A stretch of 64,000 nucleotides of DNA from Phytoseiulus persimilis (lineage: Eukaryota > Arthropoda > Arachnida > Mesostigmata > Phytoseiidae): the NCBI GenBank assembly GCA_037576195.1, contig CM075102.1:46248745-46312744 (forward strand), given 5' to 3'. Shown here one piece after another: positions 1 to 12,000 of the stretch; position 1 is the first letter of the stretch; each line of letters starts with the position of its first letter. Position numbers and translations under genes: made by a program. Below the pieces are notes generated by a model, which saw only the letters and a list, made by a program, of their open reading frames with translations, searched no databases and was not told the DNA's origin.

Positions 1-120
1 CTGATTTCGTCCTGATTTCGCTCGAGATTCTGTGAAGTTTGTGGGTGGTTACGATCCCACTTCAATCGAGAGGGTCGCGGAGGGGTGACAAAACACGGAG
101 CAATAAGTTGGTGGATTGTT

Positions 121-126
121 TTTATT
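121..126 (-). terminator. Candidate ADPGK polyadenylation signal
   Basis: TTTATT on the plus strand reads AATAAA on the minus strand, about 325 bases past the ADPGK stop codon. It is the clearest canonical hexamer seen downstream of the gene. No cleavage site can be assigned from sequence alone. Confidence 0.4.
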
Positions 127-451
127 CTCATCAGAATAACGAAACAGCGTCAGCTGCTCAATGAAAAAGCTGTGGTCACTCAGTCGGAGGCGAATGTACT
201 TCTCGATAGAGACCACCACAAAGATGCTACGAGCAGAGCAGACAAGCGATGTAACAGCTATATAAATAATTATATGGAATCGTACGAATCACAAAACACT
301 AGGTCTTTTTACATATTCGTGCTTGAGGTCAAGTACCAGACGTCATGACAGCTACGGTCAAGTGGAATCGTCCTGATCGGCTCCCTGTTCGGGACCAAGA
401 CGAGTCTCGATTTTCTCCAAGGCAGCTCATGTCTTCGATATGACCAAGATT

Positions 452-2707
452 TCATACTTGTAAGACAAGTCCAGCTGCGCTGACGTTGTCTCCCCCTCCG
501 CCGGTTTGGAGAACTTCGGTGCATACTAGTACAGGAGCCACGCAGAACTCCACTTCGACATTCGACGCTTGTAGGACCTCGCTCCAGCATCGAACGGGCT
601 CATCCGGGACGAAGGGGATGCGTTTCCGATCGGGACCATTCGTCGTCGTGAAAGAGTCGTCCATGATGATCTGAAATTCCAAAATACCCCGGAAATACTT
701 CCGGAACTTTCTCTCGGTTCTCACATTCGTAAATCTACTGACTCTCATGAGTACATACTTTAGCTCGGTTGATATCGATGTCATGCGAGCCACACGTATG
801 ACGATGTGCCGTCAAGGCGGATTTCGCCGCCGAAGCACGGGTGTTTCGCCATTCGAAAACCGGATGTTTCGGGTCCCGGACTACGCGGAGAATGGCTTGG
901 AACGCCAGGGTGTGGATATGTATCCTGGACAATGGCCTCTCGTTCGGTTTCGAATCGTAAAGGTGGCTGTAACGAAAGGGGAATCAATGCCATGCAGCTC
1001 GCGCAAAGTGCGTGGCTTCATTTACGTTATGTGATATTGAGAAGCCGGAATCCAGCTCTGGACTGGAACTCACTCGAAAAGCTCACGAGTCTGATCGAGC
1101 ACTGTAGCCACTCGGGGATAGCTGTCAGAAACATATGAAATGTTGTCATATTTCAGCAATGAGTTCAGGTTCGCGAGCTCCTGTTCGTTCATTCCGAGCG
1201 ATTGCGATAAGGGGAAGACCTGGTGTATGATTCGTTTCATCAGGTCATGATCAACGAAAGAGCCCATTTCGAAATGGATAGCCGTCGCCGTCGGAATGTC
1301 TTGAAGTACGGTGAGCAGCCTCTCCATTGACGAGTCGAGTTGCCCTGCGAGGAGAATACCGTGGTACCAGGACTCCACTTGAAACTATCGACTGGCCAGA
1401 ACCCCGCGTGAAATTGATGCCATAAACGACGAGAGTAGCGAGGAAGCGTGGTCTTTCACCTTCGCGATATGGGAAATTGTCCATCACGTGAACTCCACCA
1501 AGGACGAAGAGCGAGGGCTGGAAATTCTGTAATTTGTCGTTGAATCCCTCCACCGACCGGAACCGTGGGTTGACGTGATCGTTATGAATGATGAACCTAA
1601 AGATAGAAGGGGTCAATGAGGAAAATATTCACTGAACCAATGCATGGAATGGCGTTCCTGGACTTCTCACAACCAGTCGCGTTGGTGAACGCTTCCGATT
1701 TGACATGGGCACTTGAGCGGATCGATGTTATCTCTAAGCTTGGATTGACCTATTAGCTCTCGGCGCTTGGTATTGTATGAATTTCTCGCCAGCCGCGTAT
1801 TCCAGCAGCATGTGATAGTCGTCTTCCGCGACTTCGGGTCCCGCAACAGTAACACCTTCGGGAAGACTCTTTCTGAGATCAGCGGACATATGACTCCCGA
1901 GTAGCACTTGAGCTCCTTCGAGAGCAAACCGAGCAGCCATCAACGGCGCGTTGCCACCGAGCGTCGAGCGCCACTGGGAGCTCGACTTCGCTTGCTGAAG
2001 CACTTCACGGAACAGTGTGTCGTTTGCCACAAATCGTCTGTGAACGAATGCACATATTAGGACGGAGCGTTCTCGTAGGTAGATTCAACCCGAAATGCAT
2101 CGAAGACGAACATGAGGTTCGGCTGAGCAGCTGCTCAGGTGCTTCGGCTGTGATTCTTACTCCGCGGCAGCTCCGTGCATGAAGTAGTAGGTGAAGGTTT
2201 CCAGCAGCTCCTCGTGCGTGTTGAGAACGTCGTGGTTCTGTGGGCTCTCCGGCGCCTTCAGGTTTTTGAATACATGTTTGGAAGGAATGATGACGTCCTG
2301 ACACGCTCCGAAACCAACCGCGATTTTCAACGATGGCTCTACATGGAGCTGCAACATGGCGGAAAATCGAGATATCTCAGATAGGTAGAGTTTCGATGCA
2401 ATCCGAACGAAATTATTCCATTAAGGAGGACTCCGCTCGAAATCGCTCCCAAAGCCGACCTTGCACTTCTCTTTTCCCCCATAAAGCACTCCTCTATATA
2501 CGACCATGGAATATCTTCAGAGCCTTCGGCTGACCTCCAGAGGCCCGAGTTTCCGCCTACCTCGGTTTCGGTCTTGAGCAGTCCTTGCAAGATCAGTTGG
2601 AGTCTCTGTTGAGTTTGACTTTCATCGCTCCGATTCAACCAGAGCGCGACGAACAGAACCACACAAGCACCAGAAAGCAAAACCCAGCTCACTTTTCCTA
2701 CAGCCAT
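452..2707 (-). CDS. ADPGK: ADP-dependent glucokinase, seven exons
   Basis: Phosphorylates glucose using ADP instead of ATP; animal members are membrane-anchored at the ER. Exons in coding order on the minus strand: 2707-2561, 2348-2161, 2037-1750, 1596-1460, 1377-1074, 924-759, 670-452. Phases agree at all six junctions and give 482 residues, close to the human length of about 497. The ATG at 2707 is followed at residues 5-24 by one hydrophobic segment, an N-terminal anchor. Family landmarks in order: KIAVGFGACQDV, HGAAAERF, GGNAPLMAARFALEG, LEYAAGEKF, a GMNEQEL block, then APVLVC and the C-terminal GGGGDNVSAAGL. The Asp of GDN (about residue 471) matches the family catalytic base, so the enzyme looks intact. 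The donor at 1750 (GTCAAT) and the acceptor before 1377 are weak, but protein continuity supports both. Confidence 0.92.
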
Positions 2708-4150
2708 GCTCGTGTATAGTCCTCCACATTGACTTGAGCCGCTTGAACTCGGTTTGCGGAAGATCGCTCCACGCGTCACTCACACCACCAGGCCCGCGAG
2801 TGGTTTCCTCCAAAACAAACGTCATCATACGGCTATTTCAAACCTTCCCGCCGGTCGGCCACGCTTGCACGCGCCAGACTCGTCGGAGGCGCTGTCGGAA
2901 GCGGCAGCGTGGGACACGAGCGAGTGGGAGACGTCACGGAGTGTCCTAGCACCTTGAACGACGCAACTTCCTGTATTTCCATTTGGTTCGTACTTCGGCT
3001 CCAACGGTTCTCACCGAGTTCTCGTTCAGTTGCGACAGACCTCTTCTGGAGCCAGCTAATCACGGGGGGATGGAAATGAACGATAAGGGGCTTACAAGTC
3101 GCTGGACAGCCGAACTGAGTCCAATCAGACATACCGACTCATCTTGCTCCCATTTCCATCATTTAAGCTGAAACTTTTTCCATCAGATATAGGTGGCACA
3201 AGCTCACTCTCGGCCAGAATACAATCTGTTTTGGGGAGGCACAGATTCGAGATTTCTCCGGCTATCAGAATGTTTCTGTCATCGGCCGAAAATTTGGTAG
3301 AAATCTCCAGCGCTTCTCAGAGTCAACAATCGGGCTTCGATCAGACAATGCTCTCTCTTCCAGTCCTGCCCAAGCTTTCCCTCTCCGAAGCGGGGCCTGG
3401 TTTCGGCAGGCTCGTCATAGAGTGGAAGCTGTGTTGGTTGCAAAGACCACTCTAGCGGGCTTTGTTTTGCTGGTGAAGAACCGTACACAAAACGAGCGCC
3501 CAGTTGACCAAGTTGCTTCAGCGCAATCTCCAGAGCTCAATGAGGTTACCGAGAAACTTCAAGTGCCGCCCCCTTTCTGAGATTCTTGCCACTAGCAGGT
3601 GATCTCGACAGTACATCCGCATCCAGGGGCTCTGTTTTGCTGGTGGAGAATTGTACTCAAAACAAGCACCCAGTTGACCAAGGCGCACGGTCGAAAAGTT
3701 GGCGTCGGAATACGGATGTGGTACCTCGCCGCCGACGAACTCTGAGGAGACTGACTGCGACTTCTGGACGCAAAAACGCGTGACATTTTCTCAAGCACTC
3801 GGCCATTGATTAATGGAAGCCTGCCTGGAATACACGTCACTGGGGAGCTGATGCCGAATAGTTGAGCCCGCTACGGATAGTGTCAGAAATCTCGACATCC
3901 GGTTCTCTGTTCCGTGCTGTGGAGCGAGGGAGTTCAGGATGTGAAGGAAATATTCAAAAGAAAGTCCCAAGATGACTCGGACCGGCGCAGATCAACGTTG
4001 CCTGCGTCGTCTCAATCCACAGCAACGCTGAACAGGCACGTGAGAGACGCTCTATCTCTTTCTCTTCGCCTTATTCTTCTCACACTTCAGCTGACTATCT
4101 TCTTCGTTTTCGCCACCTTCAAATACTCCGATATCAGAAGCTCGGAAATT
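2708..4150. other. Divergent intergenic spacer, ADPGK / dystrophin
   Basis: This 1.4 kb segment lies between the ADPGK ATG (minus strand) and the first ATG of the longest dystrophin N-terminus (plus strand), so it probably holds both promoters and both 5' UTRs. A pyrimidine-rich AG near 4090, inside TTCTCACACTTCAG, could be an acceptor joining an upstream 5' UTR exon to the coding exon. The frame stays open back to 3914 but only through a GTG, so I start the protein at the ATG at 4151. Apart from the 56-bp duplication described separately, I see no gene here. Confidence 0.5.
3457..3682. repeat. Diverged 56-bp direct duplication
   Basis: Copies at 3457-3512 and 3627-3682 differ at 7 of 56 positions by direct comparison and lie 170 bases apart. 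Both begin GGGCT.TGTTTTGCTGG and end CCCAGTTGACCAAG. Flanking bases do not align, so the duplicated unit seems limited to this segment. It may be a duplicated regulatory block or a short dispersed repeat; nothing in it suggests a protein. Confidence 0.7.
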
Positions 4151-6077
4151 ATGGAAAATCGGAATGGAGATGAAAGAAAGTCGATTCTCAGACGAACGAA
4201 TTCGATGGGAGACAGGAAAGAAGTGCGATTTGCCGACAAACTTGAGCATGCTTTCGAGTCTGGTGAGCGCAGAGGCAGAATGGTGAAGCGATCTCTCAGC
4301 CAACCATTGGTCAACATCAGACGTCAACCTGTTGACCACGTGCGGGATTTCATGAGAGGTTTCTTCCACAAGGAGAAGAAAGCGCGCGACAAGGCTGGCG
4401 AGTTCGGCGTCTATCAGAACAAGGTGTTTGACGAGGCGGATCCTCGGTTGGATCATTTTGAAACACAACGCAGTCACGGGGAAACTGGGGCCAGCGATGG
4501 GGCGCGCAGAAGTCTCCCGACTCAGAGCACCAGAGTTCTGCAAAAGGCGTTTTCTGTCGACCAGGATCGCTCAGGCAGAGCCGAAGCTCCCCCGATTCAA
4601 CGGGAGTCAGAACCAGAAGTGGCTCCTGTCAGGACTGAGGTCAGATCGAAGCACTCTGAAGACTTGCTCCCCAAGCAACACCGACAGTCGGAAACACCGG
4701 AGATTAAAGTTGAACTTGTCGAAACCCAATGCCCGTCGGTGAGATCGAAGGTCCCGAACCATTTTAAGAAAATCGACGGTCGGTCCAGCTCGGACCCGGG
4801 CCCGTCCACTCATCGGGTCGACATCCAACGCCCGTCGAAGTCGATTCGGGTAGCATCAAGTTGCACCGTGCTGAGCGGCTTGAGCAGTCAACAGCTCCAA
4901 GTATTCCCGAATCCGCAACTGCGGAGAAGGCCACCGAAGCTATCCCAGATGTACACCACGCTCTCGCCCGTCGCTTCGGTTTCTACGGAGGACGAGCCGA
5001 GCGATGACGTGAACTTGGGAGTATCGAGCGACAGCTCTGAAAAGAGAGAGAATCATGACTCGGCTCGTGAAACTAGGCAAATTTCACGTTGTTCCGACGT
5101 GGACGAGGCTGCAGTCGGAGGACAGCCGCGCGAATTCCCTCGATCGGAGATGACTGAGTTGAGGGCGGAGCAGAAAGCGACGTCGCCAACGGCCAGGGAT
5201 CCGGTGCCAGAATTCAAGAGCGTTTCGAAAATCGCGAACCTAAACGATGTTCTAGAAGATGTCCTGGAAAAGTTGAGACGATTGACAGAACCAAGATCAC
5301 CTGACGTCGAGCCACATATTCTCAAGTCTGAGCCCGATTCTGACTTCGAACTGTTCTCTGATGATGAGTTCGAGTTGTTGGAGGCTGAGGAAGCTCTGAT
5401 TGAAGAGCTCGAGCTACAGGTTCAGCGTGAGCTCCGCCCCGAACTGAAGCGCTGCACTCCAGAAGCCCAAGATACGGGAGCTCCGAAGGACTCACGAACG
5501 CAACGTCAGCAGTCCATGGAAGAAGCGACGCGCAGTGACTCTCTGATCCCGTTCCCGTCGAGTCCCTCGTCAGTTTCGGACTGGGACAGTGCCAGATGGG
5601 TAAGTTGGTCAAATGAATCATCTTGCCCGAAGTAAACGGCCCATGCTTGAAACGTGGTGGGTAGTAGGAAGAGTGAATAGCTATGGAATGGCCGGAAGGG
5701 ACTCTTACCACAATCGCTTTCATGGTTCATGCTCTCCTCGGGCATTTTCTAGGAGCACAACTTAGAGTCGGTGCCCTCTCTCCCGCGCCCAAACCTTCCC
5801 CCAAGAAATGAAAAAGTTGCTCGTTCTCTCCTCGACCGTGGAGAGAAATGTGTCAACGCTCCACATGAGCAACAAATGTCACAATTATCTTCAACCGTTG
5901 ACCCAGAAATTCCCGATCGGAGAATTGAAAGCTTTCCAGTTTCTCAGATTGACGGCAGCATGGAAGACGCCACATCATCTTCCGGAAACTGCCAGGATGA
6001 CGAAGCAGCGGATTCCGACATCGAAAGTTGCGATGATGCCTTTTCCAACGTCGAGGACGAGTTCATCGGTTACGAAG
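4151..6077 (+). CDS. Dys: Dystrophin long isoform N-terminus, two exons
   Basis: Exons 4151-5599 and 5753-6077 (donors GTAAGT and GTGAGT, acceptor TTTTCTAG) encode 591 residues with no recognised domain. The second donor leaves a single G. Joined to the exon at 10913, which opens with AT, this rebuilds GAT and reads into DEREDVQKK, the canonical dystrophin start of CH1. That match is why I assign these exons to dystrophin and not to a separate gene. Visible features: basic SILRR near the N-terminus, KEVRF at residues 23-27 (PP1 RVxF-type), a predicted helical acidic block around [18 protein letters not shown]-like sequence at 5340-5420, and an acidic tail [10 protein letters not shown]. An alternative is an independent gene whose last exon I cannot place; transcripts would decide. 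Confidence 0.65.
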
Positions 6078-9000
6078 GTGAGTCGATCCTGTCTCTTCAC
6101 TCATGAAATTCACACCTCGCGATGTGAGAGCGTCCGAACCCGTTGCTCCGAACTGTTGGAATTACTGACCGCGGAAGCGGTTAGCTCCTCGTCCCGCTAG
6201 CTAGCGACATGGGAGTGAATGCGATCGGATAGCGCCACTAATTTCTTTCGGATCGAAGGCCGCCTGTCCACTTCTGACGGAGCAACAGACGAGCGGGCTG
6301 GCCGAAAACTTGAACGGCGATACATTCCAGAAAGGGCTGTCGATTGCAAAGATCTGATACTCATCGTGATTTCTCTTCATTGCGATTCGCAATCACTGAA
6401 TATCTGTGGAGATAACTCATCAGACGTCTCGTGGTGAAAGTGAGTGCCTGCAGACGAGCAGGTTCAAAGTTCATCCTGCCGAACAGAGGATAAGTTTCTA
6501 AAAGTGTGTCAGTGAGTTTGGATGGCCCAGAGATGTCTCGCTGGTACCGTCGCAATATCTCAAAAGGTAACTGCCGGTAGAATTCAGGGCTCCCTCCATT
6601 TCCCCATGAACCCCCTGGGATTGTTTCCGGAAGCTGGAAGAAGCGTTCGCCGCGGTCATCACAAGATCGAATTTAAGTAGTGCTGTTGTGACGTGTTCGA
6701 TCTGCGTCGTGTTGCCCACGATTCGGAATGAGTTGGTCTGGTCGTGCATGCCCGTCGCATTTGCATTCTGTTGGAGCGAGCTGTTGATTCGTGAGGGAAA
6801 CAACGACATTCCCGAGAGTGAGCGACTTCAAGTCGCATCACTCTCTTCCTCCGTCAAAGCCGTTTCCTATTTTCCCCCCGAGACGGAAAAAACTTCCCGT
6901 ACTCCGTCCGAGGCGCGTGCGAGCCCATGTGGGGACGAATGCGCGCTTTGATTCCATTGTCCTTGTTGTCCTGGCAACTCAGGATCAACTCAGGCCGATC
7001 ACACTGTGCGCAGGAGTCCGACGAGAGCTCGATTCACACCCGCAGAGAGATGCACGCCCAGTGACAACTGGAATGTTTGCCTACGACGTGGGTGGCATCG
7101 TCGGCGAAGGAGCCCACGGGGTTGTAGTGCGAGCCACCAACAACTCCACCGGTGAAACTGTGGCTTTGAAGAAGATCATCCTCAAACGCCGCCCCTCTGA
7201 GCCGTTCCCGATCGACGCTTTCCGGGAAGTGAAGAGTTTACAGTACTTGAGTCATGAGAACATAATCCGACTGATAGAGGTTTTCCCTCACGGGCCCAGC
7301 GTGGTGCTCGCCATGGAATACGTGCCCCACAACCTTTCAGCGCTCGTTTATCACTCGGAGAAGAAATTACCCATATCCCACATAAAGACCTACCTCATTC
7401 AGCTTCTGAAAGGACTCGGCTATTGCCACATCAGCGGTCTGATGCATCGCGACATCAAACCCGCGAATCTCCTCATCGACATGGAGGGCACGCTGAAAAT
7501 CGCAGACTTCGGTCAAGCGTGTCTCATCGTAAAAAATCGACGCTACGAGCACCAGGTCGCAACCCGTTGGTATCGCGCGCCGGAGCTCCTGTACGGCGCA
7601 CAAGAATACGACGAATCTGTTGATCTCTGGGCCGTAGGATGCGTTTTCGCGGAGATGCTGAACTGCTTCCCGCTGTTCCGCAGTGAAAACGATATCGAGC
7701 AGCTCGGCGTGGTCCTGAACGCCCTCGGAACCCCCACCGAACGGAATTGGCCTGGACATAAGAAGCTCCCTGACTACAACAAAATTCATTTCCCCGCGAA
7801 CGAGGGACTTCCGTGGGAGCAATTACTTCCCGACGTGCTGCCGGAAGCGAGGGATCTGGCCGCCTCGTGGCTCAAGTACGACTCGAGCGAAAGGCTCCGG
7901 TGCCACAAGGCCTTAGAGCACGATCTGTTCCTCAGTGAACCTCTTCCAGTTTCGAAAAAAGACGTTCTCAAGCCTCTGGCCATCCTGGACTGGCAGCCGC
8001 TAAGCATTCTTCCGGACGAGGAGAAAATCGATAAAATCATTCAGATCATGGAAGCCGACAGCGAAAGATTCGGATGATCCACCAAGATGATCGTCTCGTG
8101 GGCAGGGGATGTAATAGATGTCCGAGGGGAACGAATAAATCAAGGCGCACTTACTTTAACTCATGCCTCTCATCCATTGGAATCGAGCAAAAGTCATGGA
8201 GGAGATAATAAGCTGACACCGCGTCCCGACCTTTCCTGTAGTGTGAGCCCGTGCGGTGATCCTGCAGGTCCAGGACGCCGTGCGCAGATAACCTTATGCG
8301 GGTGTTCGGATTCCCTCCCGCCTGCGTTCACGAGAAACCAGAAGCTGTGGCGCAGTGGTCAGGTTCAGATACATACCCAGCTGCCGGCTCAACTCTTCGG
8401 CTCCGCGAAGCACGATCTCAGACCGATTTTCCGTTTTTTTCCTTCGCCTCCGGGAGAGACGACGTTTCCCGAGGATGGCGAAATGAGTCAGAACATGTAA
8501 AACGACAGAGTTTCAGAGTGGTAAGCTGACACCGGCGGTAACGCCTCTCCAGAACACGGCAAGCCGGTTGTTCCGATCAGAGCATCAGCCCATCACTAAT
8601 CCTCGGCAAGAGCAGCACGGATCGTCGATCGTCGGCTGGTCGCTTCCTATCTTGTATGCGTTTCACGTGAGGACGGAATCGAGATCCCTTCGTTGTGCCC
8701 AATCCGATTCGAAAATATTGCTGTTCACCGAGGAAACAATGTTTGGCGCTTTGCGGTCGGCGAACCCTCCAGCCGGCTGCTGTCAGCCCGTCTCCTGATC
8801 GGGAAACCGAATATCAAGCACTCGGGGCAACCGGTTCTAGTCTTGAAGTAGAACTCTAGCCGCAGACATGAGTTCAGCGGAGCCAGGGTCTGGAGTACGT
8901 TTGTGTTCCCAAATTTTGTTCGGATTCACCGCGGCAGCCCTCGTATTACTCGCGGTCTCCGCTCTCTACGCCGCGGTGTTCGGGTTCCCCTCTTCGGTCA

Positions 9001-12000
9001 GTGGATAACACGTGAGCGGGTCCGGTGATCACTCCCCCTTGGAGCAAGAGTCGGGAGCTTCTCGCATCTCCTCAGACGAGAAACCTTCGTTCGTCTCTAA
9101 TGAGGTGTCCGTACTAGAACACGCCCCGTCGACGAAGATCGAGGCAGTGGTAATGAAGTGGCAGACCACGATCCATTTCTAAGCGGAGAACGACAACCGT
9201 CGGTGCATTTTTCCGATCGAAGAAGATCAACATGGTGAGAGATGATGAGATAGTCAGTGATTGTGAAAGTGTGGACTCTTTTGAAACATGTCGTGACGCC
9301 GACCCAGCCGCCGAGCTCGACGATAGAGAAGAGTTTTGGACTCCAATAAAAGTTCTTCGGCTCCCCGTACCGCGTGTCCCATTCATCGAAGAGCTCAAGC
9401 GAGCTCAGCTCAAGCTGACCGAGAATTTCAATTTAACGAAGTGGGGTACCGATTTCCCCTCGAATGGAGCGAACCTTTTGCCGATTGTTGGGAACTCAAT
9501 CGAGCTGAAGAAGGCCGTCACGACGACGAGCTCGGTGACGAACGACGCAACCATTGAAAACGTGCGTCCGAACCTCAGAGGTGTGAAGTTCAAGCCCTTC
9601 GTGAAAATTTCCACGTGGAACGAAACGAGAAGACTGGGCTCTCCGAAAGCACCTCCAGGACCTAGTCTGAACCATGTCGAGCCTCGAAAATCAGTGTCCA
9701 GCGCCTCTGATTTAGAAGTCCTCAAATGGATCCCGGCTCTCAGAGCGCAGTGCTTGTCACGCGCGCGTCTAGGGTCCACAGAAGTTCTTGGTACGTTCAG
9801 GATTCTGTTCATTGAAAATTGATAGCTTGACGGAGTGCTCTCCCTGTGGGCAACGTTCTTCTAGCGATCTGTTTGCGAACAAATGCAACAGCCTCGAGGA
9901 GGAACCATGGAGTTGTCGAACAAATCTCGATCATTGATCGGAATGATGTCTCCTCCTCGCGGCTTTGACGTCGGTGCCGAAAGCCGGTACGGCGAGCGTA
10001 GTCGGACGGAAAAGGAGCGAATTATCAGATTTCGGACACTCAGGTGGCTGCATCAAAGAGCTAACCATGTGCGCGGCTGCCTCTCACCCAACATGGCGGA
10101 GCTCCGATCGGATCGGAGGAGAAGAAAACAACAACCAGTCGTGTGTGTTCGTGTTTTCGGATAAGTTTATCTGTGACTCAGATAAGTCTGATCGATCGCC
10201 GATCATGTGTTCGTTATCGCAACGGTTCCCTTCGATGAGCAGGTGAAGGCGATAAATCATGGATCCGACCGTGCAAGGTGAGCCCGATTCGGAAGCCATG
10301 TTTGACGTCACCGGAGTAAGTTGGCACCGAGTCCGCGCCCGACCGCCCATGACAGCTTGAAAAAACCGCCCGTTGCAGCGGGAACATGAACGGATCTCGG
10401 GTCGTCGGGGTGATTTTCCCGGGGAGAAACCCGCTCTCGCTCGCTGCCTTGAAGCCGGAGCTTCGCTATTCGAATATGGTTTCGGTGATTGCCGATCGTT
10501 TTGGCGTAGTGAGTGGTAAGTTTGCGACGCTAATGGTGTTCCCGGGGAGCTCCTCCTGGCGACGGACGCCATTCTCCCGATGAGAATCTTCCGAAGCTGA
10601 AGCTCTTCGCCGTGGTCCGGAAGTTCGCTCTCCGTCCTGAATATTGACCTGATCAGCCGGAACACACCTGTTGCATGCGTGATCGGCAGACTCTCCATCC
10701 CGAGTGCCGTTTGATTCGACGCCGGTGTCCGAACGATTCATTTCCAGATCTGTCTTCGGCACACTAGATTAGGTCTGAGACGATTGCGAGAACTCATTGT
10801 TTCCACTTTGGAAACTTTGTGCCCGAACCTTGTAGAAAGTTTGCTCTCAAGTAACAGTCTCATGTAGGAGTTGATCTCATCCAGAGCTAAGCGTTCTGAC
10901 GATTGTCCACAGATGAGCGGGAGGATGTTCAGAAGAAAGCCTTCGCCAAATGGATCAATCAGAGGCTCCTGCAAGGCGGACACGAACCCGTCAAAGATCT
11001 ATTCTTGGTAAGCAGCCCCTGTCTGCCACCCTTTATGGAGCCGGGGCATTGCGCTCTAACTCGAGGATCCCCTCTGGAACGGCGTCCGAATCGTTGAAGT
11101 GGACTCATCGATTTCCCTTCCAGGATTTGCGAGATGGCACGAAGCTCCTGCTGCTCCTTGAGATATTGTGCGGTCGCACCCTGCCGAGAGAAAAAGGACG
11201 ACTCCGAGTACATCACATGAACAACGTCACTCGAGCTCTCCAGGTCTTGGATTCGCAGAACGTCAAACTTGTGAACATTTCAACGAACGACATCGTGGAC
11301 GGCAACACAAAACTAACTTTGGGCTTGATCTGGAGCATTATCCTCCACTGGCAAGCCCAGGAAGTTTTGCGAGCCAATAGGGTGAGTCGTACCTAAGATC
11401 CAGTGTGACCGGCCCCATGATTCATGACCAGATCTCGAAATCACAGACTTCGATAACTGTCCATCAATCACCGGATATGTGGGTGTGTGGGAAGATGGAT
11501 AACTGGCGATGCCCGGTTGGGGCTGAGATATCCGCACATTAAACTTTTATTCATCTATCTACCGCCATATATGACTCGAGGGTGCGAAATGGCAACCGCC
11601 CGGACCTCCGGGCTCTGTCCAGGTCATCTCTGGAGTCGTCTCCTTTATGGATTGGCTCTGATCTCGGAACGAAAGTTCCGGAATCGATTATTCGGAGCTT
11701 TTCTGATTGAAGTGGAGGAGCCTACGAGAGCTTCCATTCCAGTCAACCGGAGCGCACACCTCGCTGGAGAAAACACTTCTTGCATGGTGTCAAGAAGTGT
11801 GTGCCAACTACTCGCAGTACGTCAGCGTTTCCAACTTCACTACGGCATGGCAAGACGGTTGGGCTTTCAACGCTGTTCTCCACTACCACAAGCCAGAAAT
11901 GTTCAACTTCGAGAATCTTGCGAATCTCGACGACGAGGAGAGGCTGGAGCACGCGTTCGAGGTGAGTCATCGGGGCTGCGTCATTTCCGGAGACAGAAAT

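Larger units (their letters stand above)
6078..10912 (+). other. Dystrophin 5' intron hosting nested features
   Basis: In the long-isoform model this is one 4.8 kb intron. It contains CDK20, a micro-ORF, the 186-residue alternative first exon, a GATA/AP-1 cluster and the short first exon. At 6205-6360 a frame reads [20 protein letters not shown] and then stops. It could be an alternative 3' exon that truncates the long N-terminus before the CH domains, but its acceptor is poor. Nothing else between 6400 and 7000 is convincing. Confidence 0.5.

Noticed and set aside
3914-4150. Open extension of the long N-terminus back to a GTG, reading MLWSEGVQDV
   Set aside because: It superficially resembles the human MLWWEEVEDC start, but begins at GTG and is followed by a pyrimidine-rich possible acceptor; ATG 4151 is preferred.
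6791-7072. In-frame extension upstream of CDK20
   Set aside because: No ATG and no kinase similarity; CDK20 proteins start just before the glycine loop, as ATG 7073 does.
9157-9231. Possible splicing of the long-isoform exon (6077) into the 186-residue exon
   Set aside because: No AG upstream of 9232 gives the required phase; an independent ATG start at 9232 fits better.
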